Assembly: GCA_017466825.1 (NCBI GenBank)
Contig: JAFTTJ010000015.1
Coordinates: forward strand, 1-50,781
DNA: 50,781 nucleotides
Reading direction: 5' to 3'
Source: Clostridia bacterium
GTDB lineage: Bacteria; Bacillota; Clostridia; Christensenellales; Borkfalkiaceae
Part shown: in pieces, positions 23,864-31,665 of the stretch
Numbering within the stretch: the first letter of the stretch is position 1
Layout: each line of letters starts with the position of its first letter
Position numbers and translations under genes: made by a program
The notes under the pieces: generated by a model
What the model saw: only the letters and a program-made list of their open reading frames with translations
What the model was told of the DNA's origin: nothing
Database searches by the model: none

Positions 23864-23911
23864 AAAATCTTTACTTCTAATGGTTTTATCCTACCAAAAA
23901 GTAAAGATTTT
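23864..23911 (-). terminator. 13-bp inverted repeat, possible terminator after capG
   Basis: AAAATCTTTACTT at 23864-23876 and its exact complement AAGTAAAGATTTT at 23899-23911 flank a 22-nt loop. On the minus strand the stem is followed by TTTTTAGTTTTT, so it may end transcription of the polysaccharide operon. The following gene starts only 18 nt later, so it could also act as an attenuator or operator for the nuclease. Confidence 0.6.
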
Positions 23912-23966
23912 AATAAAAACTATAAATAAGCATTTGCAATAGCAAAGTCGATAAAACTTTAAATTT

Positions 23967-25157
23967 TTAAGATTTGCGCCATACCATTTTGTCAACAACG
24001 CCGGTGTACGATTGAATAATTTTTACCACCTTGGTTGAAACGTTTTCTTCAACGTAATCGGGCACGGGGATTCCGTGGTTGCCGTCTAAGGTGAGATTTA
24101 CCGCAGTTTCAACGGCTTGCAAAAGACCTTTTTCGTCAATGCCGGCAAGCACGAAACAAGCCTTGTCAAGGGCTTCGGGGCGCTCGGTGCTAGTGCGAAT
24201 ACAAACAGCGGGGAAGGGCTTGCCTACGCTCGTAAAGAAGGAACTCTCTTCAGGCAAAGTTCCGCTATCTGAAACGACGGCAAAGGCGTTCATTTGCAAG
24301 TTGTTGTAATCGTGGAAGCCCAAAGGCTGATTTTGTATCACCCTTTTATCGAGTTTAAATCCGCTTACTTCCAAACGCTTTTTGCTTCTTGGGTGACAAC
24401 TGTATAAAATGGGCATATCGTATTTTTCCGCCAACTTGTTAATTGCCGTAAATAAGGAATTGAAGTTCTTTTCGGTGTCGATATTCTCTTCTCTATGCGC
24501 TGATAAAAGTATATATTGTTTAGGTTTAAGCCCAAGTCTTTTTAAAACGTCGCTACTTTCGATTTCGCTAAGATTAGCGCGCAAAACTTCTGCCATAGGC
24601 GAGCCCGTTACGTAAGTCCTTTCCTTAGGAAGTCCGCAATCGGCAAGATATCTTCTCGCATGCTCGGAATACGCCAAATTTACGTCCGAAATAATATCGA
24701 CTATACGGCGGTTTGTCTCTTCGGGCAGGCACTCGTCCTTGCACCTATTGCCCGCCTCCATATGGAAAATCGGTATATGCAATCTTTTTGCCGAAATAGC
24801 CGAAAGGCAACTGTTGGTATCCCCTAAAATAAGCAGGGCGTCGGGTTTGCACGCCGACATGAGCTTGTACGAACAGTTGATAATATTGCCAACCGTTGCG
24901 CCCAAGTCGTCGCCAACGGCGTCCATATACACTTCGGGGTCGGCAAGTTTTAAATCTTTAAAGAAAACGCCGTTTAAATTATAGTCGTAATTTTGCCCCG
25001 TATGCGCTAAAATACAGTCAAAATACTGACGGCATTTGTTTATTACGGCTGCCAAACGAATAATTTCAGGTCTAGTGCCGACGATTATTAAAAGTTTGAG
25101 TTTTCCGTTTTCTTTAAATCTAACGTCAGAATAGTCCAATTTGATTTTTGATTGCAT
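23967..25157 (-). CDS. capG: UDP-N-acetylglucosamine 2-epimerase family enzyme CapG/FnlC
   Basis: 396 aa, normal length. It has the WecB-family motifs GTRPEIIRLAAV (about 27-38), the active-site stretch HMEAGNRCKDECLPEE and LSAHREENID. In UDP-N-acetyl-L-fucosamine synthesis the CapG/FnlC/WbjD enzyme performs the final C2 epimerisation. That role is supported by capE and capF in the same operon. AGGTGAA lies upstream of the ATG. It is the last polysaccharide gene; 120 nt later the nuclease gene begins. Its last codons are repeated beyond the nuclease gene, as noted at 21403. A plain UDP-GlcNAc/ManNAc epimerase is the alternative. Confidence 0.9.
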   Translation of the reverse strand: MQSKIKLDYSDVRFKENGKLKLLIIVGTRPEIIRLAAVINKCRQYFDCILAHTGQNYDYNLNGVFFKDLKLADPEVYMDAVGDDLGATVGNIINCSYKLMSACKPDALLILGDTNSCLSAISAKRLHIPIFHMEAGNRCKDECLPEETNRRIVDIISDVNLAYSEHARRYLADCGLPKERTYVTGSPMAEVLRANLSEIESSDVLKRLGLKPKQYILLSAHREENIDTEKNFNSLFTAINKLAEKYDMPILYSCHPRSKKRLEVSGFKLDKRVIQNQPLGFHDYNNLQMNAFAVVSDSGTLPEESSFFTSVGKPFPAVCIRTSTERPEALDKACFVLAGIDEKGLLQAVETAVNLTLDGNHGIPVPDYVEENVSTKVVKIIQSYTGVVDKMVWRKS

Positions 25158-25237
25158 AATTCACCTGTTATTTTTGTTTATTTTTATAATTTTAGTCGAT
25201 TAATGAACTTATAGGCGGACTTTTTATAGTTTTGCCT

Positions 25238-26470
25238 TTATTTTTCACTCTCGAACACTTTGAGTTTATCGTAAACTTTTTTACGCTTTTCGGCTTCGGT
25301 AAAAACTTGTATGGGTTTACTTTTACCTGAAATTGCCCTGCCTAAATGCCAAAATATTTTGCCGATATAGGCGATTGGGTATAACAAAACGCAAAACTTA
25401 ACCATCTTTGAAGAAAGGGTTTCGTCGTGCAAAATTTTGAATAGATAATAAAGCCTACCGTGCTTCGTTCCGTCCTTTCCGTGCTCGGAAACGAGCATTC
25501 CGCCCTTTGACCGTTGCGCGTCGTTTTGCCCAAAGTTACCGCACGCTAAAACGTCTAAAATAACTTCTTGGCAAATCTCTTCATCTACGGCGTTTGCCCA
25601 ATTGGGACAAGCGGTCTTTAAGTAGATTGCGCACGTTTTCGTCATCACCGCCGTATAGGTGAAAAGCCCTATTTCTTTAAGAAACGGTATAAGTTGTGCC
25701 TGCCAAAAATCTTGCTCTGCCGTAGCGTTAACAAAGGTTGCCCAGTCGCATAAATGTCTTAGCCCAAGCCCTTCGCCAAGCATGTGGTGTTGCATATGAA
25801 GTAGAAGTATTAAAGCGTGATTTACGTCGCTAGGGGCGTTAAATTCCCCACCGTCGCAAGTCTTTTTTTGGGGCGTGAAAACGGCGTTTTTCAAAAACTC
25901 TCGTACACGCTCACCTTGCTTGCCGTACGGCACGCCTGCAACTTCAAAGTGCATTTCAAGGTGCGCCCGCGGTTTGGTAAACACAACGTGGTTGGGGTGG
26001 TCGCCGTGGCTTTTTTCATAGCCCTTTTCTATTAAAAGGTTCTCTATTTCGGCCTGTTTTTCGGGATCGATTAAAAAGTCTACGTCGCCAAACGCTCTAA
26101 TTCCCTTGTTGGGGTAATAGCCGTTTGCCGCCGCGCCCTTTAAAATAATATAAGGAAAGTCGCGAGAGTTTAAAATTTCGATTAAATCTGCTTGCGACTG
26201 CATGACGAAAAAACCCGAGTGCAGTACCGCCATAGCAATTTTTTGCCACTTGGCGTATACGTCTTGGGGCACGGCGCTAAGATATGGCGTTACCGCGTCG
26301 AAAGTAGCAAGCGGAACTGCCTGCTTATTACTCGCAATAGCCACCGTTTGCCAATCGACGCCGTCTAAATCGCCTTGATTTAAAGTCAATAAAGACGGGG
26401 CTTTAGCAATGCTTTTTGCCGTTAAAAACAATAATATTTTTTGTTCTTTCGTCAAGATGTCCTTTCGCAT
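25238..26470 (-). CDS. Nucleotidyltransferase-fold protein (NTP_transf_5 type)
   Basis: 410 aa. The centre carries the fold hallmark ILKGAAANGYYP followed by GDVDFLID (about residues 110-140), which provides the Asp-x-Asp metal site. This matches the uncharacterised nucleotidyltransferase family often seen in polysaccharide and lantibiotic loci. The reaction is not established; transfer of a nucleotide or a role in adding a substituent to the polymer is possible. It lies 40 nt after the sugar dehydrogenase and 80 nt before capG. AGGAAAA precedes the ATG. Confidence 0.75.
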   Translation of the reverse strand: MRKDILTKEQKILLFLTAKSIAKAPSLLTLNQGDLDGVDWQTVAIASNKQAVPLATFDAVTPYLSAVPQDVYAKWQKIAMAVLHSGFFVMQSQADLIEILNSRDFPYIILKGAAANGYYPNKGIRAFGDVDFLIDPEKQAEIENLLIEKGYEKSHGDHPNHVVFTKPRAHLEMHFEVAGVPYGKQGERVREFLKNAVFTPQKKTCDGGEFNAPSDVNHALILLLHMQHHMLGEGLGLRHLCDWATFVNATAEQDFWQAQLIPFLKEIGLFTYTAVMTKTCAIYLKTACPNWANAVDEEICQEVILDVLACGNFGQNDAQRSKGGMLVSEHGKDGTKHGRLYYLFKILHDETLSSKMVKFCVLLYPIAYIGKIFWHLGRAISGKSKPIQVFTEAEKRKKVYDKLKVFESEK

Positions 26471-26510
26471 AACTTTTCCTATAATTTAGCCGTAAACGTG
26501 ATTAAACTTA

Positions 26511-27830
26511 TTATAATCTCCAAAATCTCATGCCTGACTTTTTCAAATCGGCAACGGAATATATTCCCTTTACGTCAATTAAAACCTTTTCGCAATCTTC
26601 ACAAGGCTTAAACATACCTTTAATCTGCTCTAAAGTCATAGCCTTAAACTCGTTGTGTCCTACCGCAACTATTATACAGTCGGCGTTAGTTGCATCTTTT
26701 ACGGCGGTTAACGTTACTCCGTATTCATGCATAGCGTCTCTTTCGCTAGCCCAAGGATCGACTACTACGGGGGTTATTTCGTATTCGTTTAAACGCTTTA
26801 TAATGTCGTCAACTTTGCTATTTCTAGTGTCGGGACAGTTTTCCTTAAAGGTCAAGCCGAGAATAACGACTTTTGCCGTCCTAGGTGTTTTTCCTGCTAA
26901 AATCATTTGTTTTATTGCAGCGTCAGCGACAAATTTACCCATTCCGTCGTTTACGATACGTCCGTTTAAGATAATTTGGCTGTGGTAACCAAGTTTTTCA
27001 GCTTCATAAGTAAAGTAATAGGGGTCAACGCCAATACAATGTCCGCCAACGAGCCCCGGTCTAAAACCAAGAGCGTTCCACTTAGTATTCATACCGTCGA
27101 CGACTTCGTTGGTATCGATTCCCATTTTGTCAAAAACCATTGCGAGTTCGTTCATAAACGCAATGTTTATATCTCTTTGACTGTTTTCAACGACTTTAAT
27201 CGCTTCGGCCGTCTTTATAGTGGAAACAGGGTGCGTGCCAACTTCAATAACGAGATCGTACACAGCCTTAATTTCGGCAAGACTTTCTTCATCCATACCC
27301 GAAACGATTTTGTGAATGTTTTCCAAACGGTGCACTTTGTCCCCGGGATTAATACGCTCGGGTGAATAGCCAATTTTAAAGTCTACCCCACATTTTAAGC
27401 CCGATTCCTTTTCCAAAATAGGAAGACATACGTCTTCGGTAACGCCGGGATATACGGTAGACTCGTATACGACGATTGCGCCTTTTGAAAGGTTACGACC
27501 AATAATCGTGCTTGCGCCAATTACGGGCGTTAAGTCGGGAGTGTGATCAGTATTTACAGGGGTGGGAACCGCAACGATAATAAATTCGGCGTCTTTTAAG
27601 CGAGTTTCGTCACAAGTAAACTCTACAGAACAGTTTTTTATGGCCTCGTCACCAACTTCTTTCGTTGGGTCAACGCCCGATTTGTAAAGGTCGATTTTAG
27701 CCTTGTTTAAGTCAAAGCCTATTACGTTTAAACCTTTATTCGCAAAAGCAACGGCAATAGGCATGCCTACGTATCCAAGTCCAACAAGCGCGAGATTTGC
27801 TTGTTTTTTTACAAGTTTTTCAGTAATCAT
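26511..27830 (-). CDS. UDP-N-acetylhexosamine 6-dehydrogenase (WbpO/TviB type)
   Basis: 439 aa, normal length. The Rossmann motif GLGYVGMPIA is at the N-terminus, and the catalytic Cys lies in GLVGGHCIGVDPYYF. It oxidises a UDP-sugar C6 hydroxyl to the acid with two NAD+. The GLVGGHCIGVDPYY pattern resembles WbpO/TviB enzymes that make UDP-GalNAcA or UDP-GlcNAcA rather than UDP-glucose dehydrogenases. A GalE-type epimerase in the same operon would supply or convert the substrate. A UDP-ManNAc dehydrogenase (WecC) is the alternative, since capG is a WecB relative. Confidence 0.85.
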   Translation of the reverse strand: MITEKLVKKQANLALVGLGYVGMPIAVAFANKGLNVIGFDLNKAKIDLYKSGVDPTKEVGDEAIKNCSVEFTCDETRLKDAEFIIVAVPTPVNTDHTPDLTPVIGASTIIGRNLSKGAIVVYESTVYPGVTEDVCLPILEKESGLKCGVDFKIGYSPERINPGDKVHRLENIHKIVSGMDEESLAEIKAVYDLVIEVGTHPVSTIKTAEAIKVVENSQRDINIAFMNELAMVFDKMGIDTNEVVDGMNTKWNALGFRPGLVGGHCIGVDPYYFTYEAEKLGYHSQIILNGRIVNDGMGKFVADAAIKQMILAGKTPRTAKVVILGLTFKENCPDTRNSKVDDIIKRLNEYEITPVVVDPWASERDAMHEYGVTLTAVKDATNADCIIVAVGHNEFKAMTLEQIKGMFKPCEDCEKVLIDVKGIYSVADLKKSGMRFWRL

Positions 27831-27866
27831 AAATTATTCTTCCTTTTATTTTTATCGTTTTTTGGT

Positions 27867-29081
27867 TTAAGTGTTAGGATTGCCGTCGACGACTTCAAAG
27901 AAGGTGTCGGGGCGGTTGGGGTCAAAACTTTCGTTTGCCCACATTACGGTTACCAAATTTTCGGTATCCGATAGGTTGATAATATTGTGAGTGTAGCCGG
28001 GGAGCATGTGCACCGCTTGAATTTTTTCACCGCAAACTTCAAAATTTAACACTTCGTCGCTACCAATTTTGCGTTGCTGAATAAGCCCTTTGCCCGCTAC
28101 GACTATAAAAAATTCCCACTTGGTGTTGTGCCAATGCTGACCTTTGGTTATGCCCGGCTTAGATATATTTATCGAAACTTGTCCGCAATTTCTAGTTTTC
28201 AAAAGTTCGGTAAAACTACCGCGAGCGTCGACGTTCATCTTTAGATCAAAGGCGACTTTTTCCTTGGGCAAATAACTTAAATAAGTAGAATAAAGTTTTT
28301 TAGCAAAACTTCCGCAAGGGATTTCCGGCAAGATTAAAGTTTCGCTTTGACGACGAAAGTCGGTCAATAAGTCGATTATCTCGCCTAAAGTAACTTTATG
28401 AGTAATCGGCGCGTAATAATATTTACCCTTTTCGCTCGGCAAAACTTTTAACCCGTCGTAGTCGCAAGCGTTCCCCTTACCTTGCAAAAGGTCAAGCATC
28501 TCGGCGACTAAATCGTCTATATATAGAAGTTCAAGTTCTATTTTTGGATCGCTTACGGTAACGGGCAAATCGTTTGCTATATTGTTGCAAAAAGTGGCTA
28601 CGGCGCTATTATAGTTAGGTCTACACCACTTGCCGAACAGGTTGGGAAAACGATATACGCATACCTTTGCGCCCGTTTCTTCGCCGTAGGCGAAAACTAG
28701 TTCTTCTCCCGCCTTTTTGCTCCGTCCGTAGTCGCTATCGTATCTACCGATACAAGTCGCTTGAATAGACGAAGAAACCATTATCGGGCAAGTGTTTTTA
28801 TGCTTTTTCAAGCAATCCAAAAGTGTCGATGCAAAACCAAAGTTGCCTTGCATAAACTCTTCGGGATTTTGCGGACGGTTTACGCCCGCCAAATTGAATA
28901 CGAAGTCGGCTTTGGAACAATATTCGTCCAACTCTTCAAAAGTACCGTCTATATCGTACTCGAAATTCTCTTCAATTTTCAAGTCGGGGCGAGTTTTATC
29001 CTTGCCGTCTTTAATGTTTTTTAAGGTGGCGCAAAGGTTTTTACCAACGAACCCTTTCGCCCCGGTAACGAGTATCTTCAT
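27867..29081 (-). CDS. capF: Bifunctional reductase/cupin CapF/FnlB
   Basis: 404 aa. The N-terminal two thirds form an extended SDR domain (TGAKGFVGKNL at the start; YGRSKKAGE as the YxxxK site). The C-terminal 120 residues are a cupin with a metal site (QHWHNTKWE...HMLPGYTHNI). This fusion is diagnostic of CapF/FnlB/WbjC, in which the cupin epimerises C3 and the SDR part reduces C4 on the way to UDP-L-FucNAc. AAGGAC lies before the ATG. It sits between an acyltransferase and the dehydrogenase gene, away from capE by two genes. Confidence 0.93.
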   Translation of the reverse strand: MKILVTGAKGFVGKNLCATLKNIKDGKDKTRPDLKIEENFEYDIDGTFEELDEYCSKADFVFNLAGVNRPQNPEEFMQGNFGFASTLLDCLKKHKNTCPIMVSSSIQATCIGRYDSDYGRSKKAGEELVFAYGEETGAKVCVYRFPNLFGKWCRPNYNSAVATFCNNIANDLPVTVSDPKIELELLYIDDLVAEMLDLLQGKGNACDYDGLKVLPSEKGKYYYAPITHKVTLGEIIDLLTDFRRQSETLILPEIPCGSFAKKLYSTYLSYLPKEKVAFDLKMNVDARGSFTELLKTRNCGQVSINISKPGITKGQHWHNTKWEFFIVVAGKGLIQQRKIGSDEVLNFEVCGEKIQAVHMLPGYTHNIINLSDTENLVTVMWANESFDPNRPDTFFEVVDGNPNT

Positions 29082-29090
29082 AACTTGTCC

Positions 29091-29645
29091 TTATTTAATA
29101 AAACCTATTCCTTTTCCTACTAATAGTTTTTTATCTTCTTCATTTGCTAAAATTTCATCCGAAAGTTTGTCAATAATAGGACTCTCTTTCATTTGTCGTT
29201 TTATTTTTTCAGCGTATTCGTCATACGTACAAATTATTCTACACGGATTCCCTACAACAACCGAATTTGACGGAACGTCTTTTGCAACGATTGCTCCTGC
29301 TCCTATTATTACGTTATCTCCAATAACAGTATCCGGCATGATAACAGCTTGCTTTCCAACAAACACGTTGTTTCCTATCACTACTTTTCCGACTTTAGTA
29401 TATCCACATATACGATACATGCTAGCATCATGCGTTAAAATTCTTGCGCCCGTTATCGTTACGTGATCCCCAATCTCAATCATATACGGCGAAACCGTAT
29501 CTATTATGCAATCCCATAAGACAACATCTTCGCCAACCTTTCCGCCATGAAGTCGGATATAATCTATCATATTTTTTGATTTATCCTGATTAGAGGTACC
29601 CCCTCCTGATTTTTTGCGCTTAAATATCCTTTCAAATATTTTCAT
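29091..29645 (-). CDS. Left-handed beta-helix acetyltransferase
   Basis: About 184 aa from the ATG at 29645, which has AAGGAG 6 nt upstream; an in-frame GTG at 29663 would place that site inside the gene and is rejected. Hexapeptide repeats (VGKVVIGNNVFVGKQAVI, IGDNVIIGAGAIVAKDV) mark a trimeric acyltransferase, probably O-acetylating the polymer or a sugar nucleotide. It is a clear paralogue of the protein at 37216-37767. The DNA here and in the next gene looks more AT-rich than capE and capF on either side, which suggests a separate origin. Confidence 0.85.
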   Translation of the reverse strand: MKIFERIFKRKKSGGGTSNQDKSKNMIDYIRLHGGKVGEDVVLWDCIIDTVSPYMIEIGDHVTITGARILTHDASMYRICGYTKVGKVVIGNNVFVGKQAVIMPDTVIGDNVIIGAGAIVAKDVPSNSVVVGNPCRIICTYDEYAEKIKRQMKESPIIDKLSDEILANEEDKKLLVGKGIGFIK

Positions 29646-29655
29646 AAACATCTCC

Positions 29656-30597
29656 TTACACACAATTATCTCTATACCACTTCATATATTCTTCAAGCCC
29701 ACTTTCTAAAGATACTTGGGCTTCAAATCCAAGTTTTTCCTTTGCTTTATTAGCGTTCGCCTTACAATGTTTAACGTCCGCAGGGCGTTCTGGAGCATAT
29801 ATAATTTGAGTGTTCTTTCCAGCGATTTTAATCATCATATCTGCTAGTTGATTGATAGTAATACTGCTACCACTACCTAAGTTATAAACGTCAGTACCTA
29901 GCGTACTTACTGCCCCTAAATAATTTGCCCTTGCAACATCTTTTACGTTAACAAAGTCTCTCGTTTGAGAACCATCTCCAAAAATTGTTATCGGCTCTCC
30001 TGAATAAATTCTCTTGGCAAAAATAGGAATAACGTTTCCATACAAATCAAAGCGTTGATTTACCCCGTATATATTAAAGTATCTTAAACAGACGCCAGTC
30101 AACTCAGGATATATACCAGAATACGCCAATATCATTTTTTCTGCCGCCAACTTACTAACTCCATAAGGAGAATCTGCGTTTTGCGGATGATTTTCATCAA
30201 TTGTAGGCGTGACAAGTTCGCCAAAAATCGCGGCGGAAGAAGAATATACTATACGCGGAATACCGTTGTTTCTCATGCCTTCCAAAACGTTAATCGTTCC
30301 TATTAAATTCGTGGACGAGTCTAGTTGGGGGTTATCTATAGACTTTTGCCTTCCTACGCAAGCTGCAAGATGAAAAACAACGTCCGCTCCATACTGCATT
30401 GCATTATTTACAAAATCTTTATCACAAACGTCCCCTTGAGCAAACTCTACATTTGCGTTTTTTACATACTTTTCAATATTCGCATAATGGCCTGATGATA
30501 AATTATCAATTACTTTTACTTCATAATTTTTCTCTAACAACAATTTTACCACGTTTGATCCAATAAACCCTGATCCACCTGTCACGATAGCCTTCAT
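29656..30597 (-). CDS. UDP-hexose/UDP-N-acetylhexosamine 4-epimerase (GalE type)
   Basis: 313 aa. Extended SDR with GGSGFIGSNVVKLL at the N-terminus, SSSAAIFGE and the catalytic YGVSK. The stretch RYFNIYGVNQRFD and VNVKDVARAN fit the GalE/WbpP group. It likely interconverts UDP-GlcNAc and UDP-GalNAc or the glucose pair; with the WbpO-type dehydrogenase nearby, the N-acetylated substrate is more likely (inference). It starts 1 nt after capE ends. Confidence 0.85.
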   Translation of the reverse strand: MKAIVTGGSGFIGSNVVKLLLEKNYEVKVIDNLSSGHYANIEKYVKNANVEFAQGDVCDKDFVNNAMQYGADVVFHLAACVGRQKSIDNPQLDSSTNLIGTINVLEGMRNNGIPRIVYSSSAAIFGELVTPTIDENHPQNADSPYGVSKLAAEKMILAYSGIYPELTGVCLRYFNIYGVNQRFDLYGNVIPIFAKRIYSGEPITIFGDGSQTRDFVNVKDVARANYLGAVSTLGTDVYNLGSGSSITINQLADMMIKIAGKNTQIIYAPERPADVKHCKANANKAKEKLGFEAQVSLESGLEEYMKWYRDNCV

Positions 30598-30598
30598 T

Positions 30599-31642
30599 TT
30601 AATTCCCCCTTTTCAACTCTTCTTGAATATACGAAAGAGCGCCAATCTTTTGTTTAGTTTGCTCAACCGTCAAAAGATCGGTATTGTTTGAGTTAAACTC
30701 GGTAAGCGGATTACGAGCGGTATCACCGCTATTGAAATATTTATCGTAATTTAAACCGCGCTTATCGCAAGGCACGCGATAGAAATTACCAAGGTCGATT
30801 GCATTTGCGCACTCTTCGTTTGTAAGTAAGGTTTCGTACATCTTTTCGCCGTGGCGGATGCCGATAACTTTAATGTTGTTTTTATCCCCACCGAAAAGTT
30901 CGCAAACGGCTTCGGCTTGGGTTTGTATGGTGCAAGCAGGGGCTTTTTGAACGAGAATATCCCCGCTTTCGCCGTGTTCAAAGGCAAACAAAACAAGGTC
31001 TACGGCTTCTTCTAAAGACATAATAAATCTCGTCATTTTAGGATCTGTAATGGTTATTGGCTTGCCCGCGCGAATTTGGTCTATCCAAAGGGGAATAACC
31101 GACCCGCGAGAACACATTACGTTGCCGTAACGTGTACAGCAAATTTTGGTTTTTTCGGGGGAAACGGTACGCGATTTTGCAACGATAACCTTTTCCATCA
31201 TAGCCTTGCTCGTACCCATTGCGTTTACGGGGTACGCAGCCTTGTCCGTCGAAAGACAAACTATGTTTTTAACCCCCGCTTCAATTGCGGCGGTAAGCAC
31301 GTTTTCCGTGCCTAAAACGTTAGTTTTTACCGCTTCTATCGGGAAAAATTCGCACGAAGGAACTTGCTTTAAGGCTGCGGCGTGAAAGATATAATCAACG
31401 CCGTGCATAGCGTTTTTAACGCTTGCAATATCTCTTACGTCGCCTATGTAAAATTTGATTTTATCCGCAACTTCGGGCATTTTTGCTTGGAAATCGTGGC
31501 GCATATCGTCTTGTTTTTTCTCGTCGCGCGAGAAAATACGGATTTCGCCTATGTCCGTCTTTAAAAATCTATTGAGAACGGCGTTGCCAAAACTACCCGT
31601 TCCGCCCGTGATTAACAACGTTTTATTTGTAAATAATCCCAT
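30599..31642 (-). CDS. capE: UDP-GlcNAc 4,6-dehydratase/5-epimerase CapE/FnlA
   Basis: 347 aa. The Rossmann motif is TGGTGSFG, and the active-site stretch is STDKAAYPVNAMGTSKAMMEK split here as STDKAAYP then NAMGTSK. A Met replaces the usual SDR Tyr, as is characteristic of CapE/FnlA/WbjB. The enzyme starts the UDP-N-acetyl-L-fucosamine pathway from UDP-GlcNAc; capF and capG complete it. The length is normal. AAGGAT precedes the ATG. It follows wzt by 23 nt. Confidence 0.93.
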   Translation of the reverse strand: MGLFTNKTLLITGGTGSFGNAVLNRFLKTDIGEIRIFSRDEKKQDDMRHDFQAKMPEVADKIKFYIGDVRDIASVKNAMHGVDYIFHAAALKQVPSCEFFPIEAVKTNVLGTENVLTAAIEAGVKNIVCLSTDKAAYPVNAMGTSKAMMEKVIVAKSRTVSPEKTKICCTRYGNVMCSRGSVIPLWIDQIRAGKPITITDPKMTRFIMSLEEAVDLVLFAFEHGESGDILVQKAPACTIQTQAEAVCELFGGDKNNIKVIGIRHGEKMYETLLTNEECANAIDLGNFYRVPCDKRGLNYDKYFNSGDTARNPLTEFNSNNTDLLTVEQTKQKIGALSYIQEELKRGN

Positions 31643-31665
31643 TTTTTTATTATCCTTTTTAGTAT

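Noticed and set aside
29646-29663. GTG-initiated extension of the acetyltransferase
   Set aside because: The extension would contain the AAGGAG site that serves the ATG at 29645.
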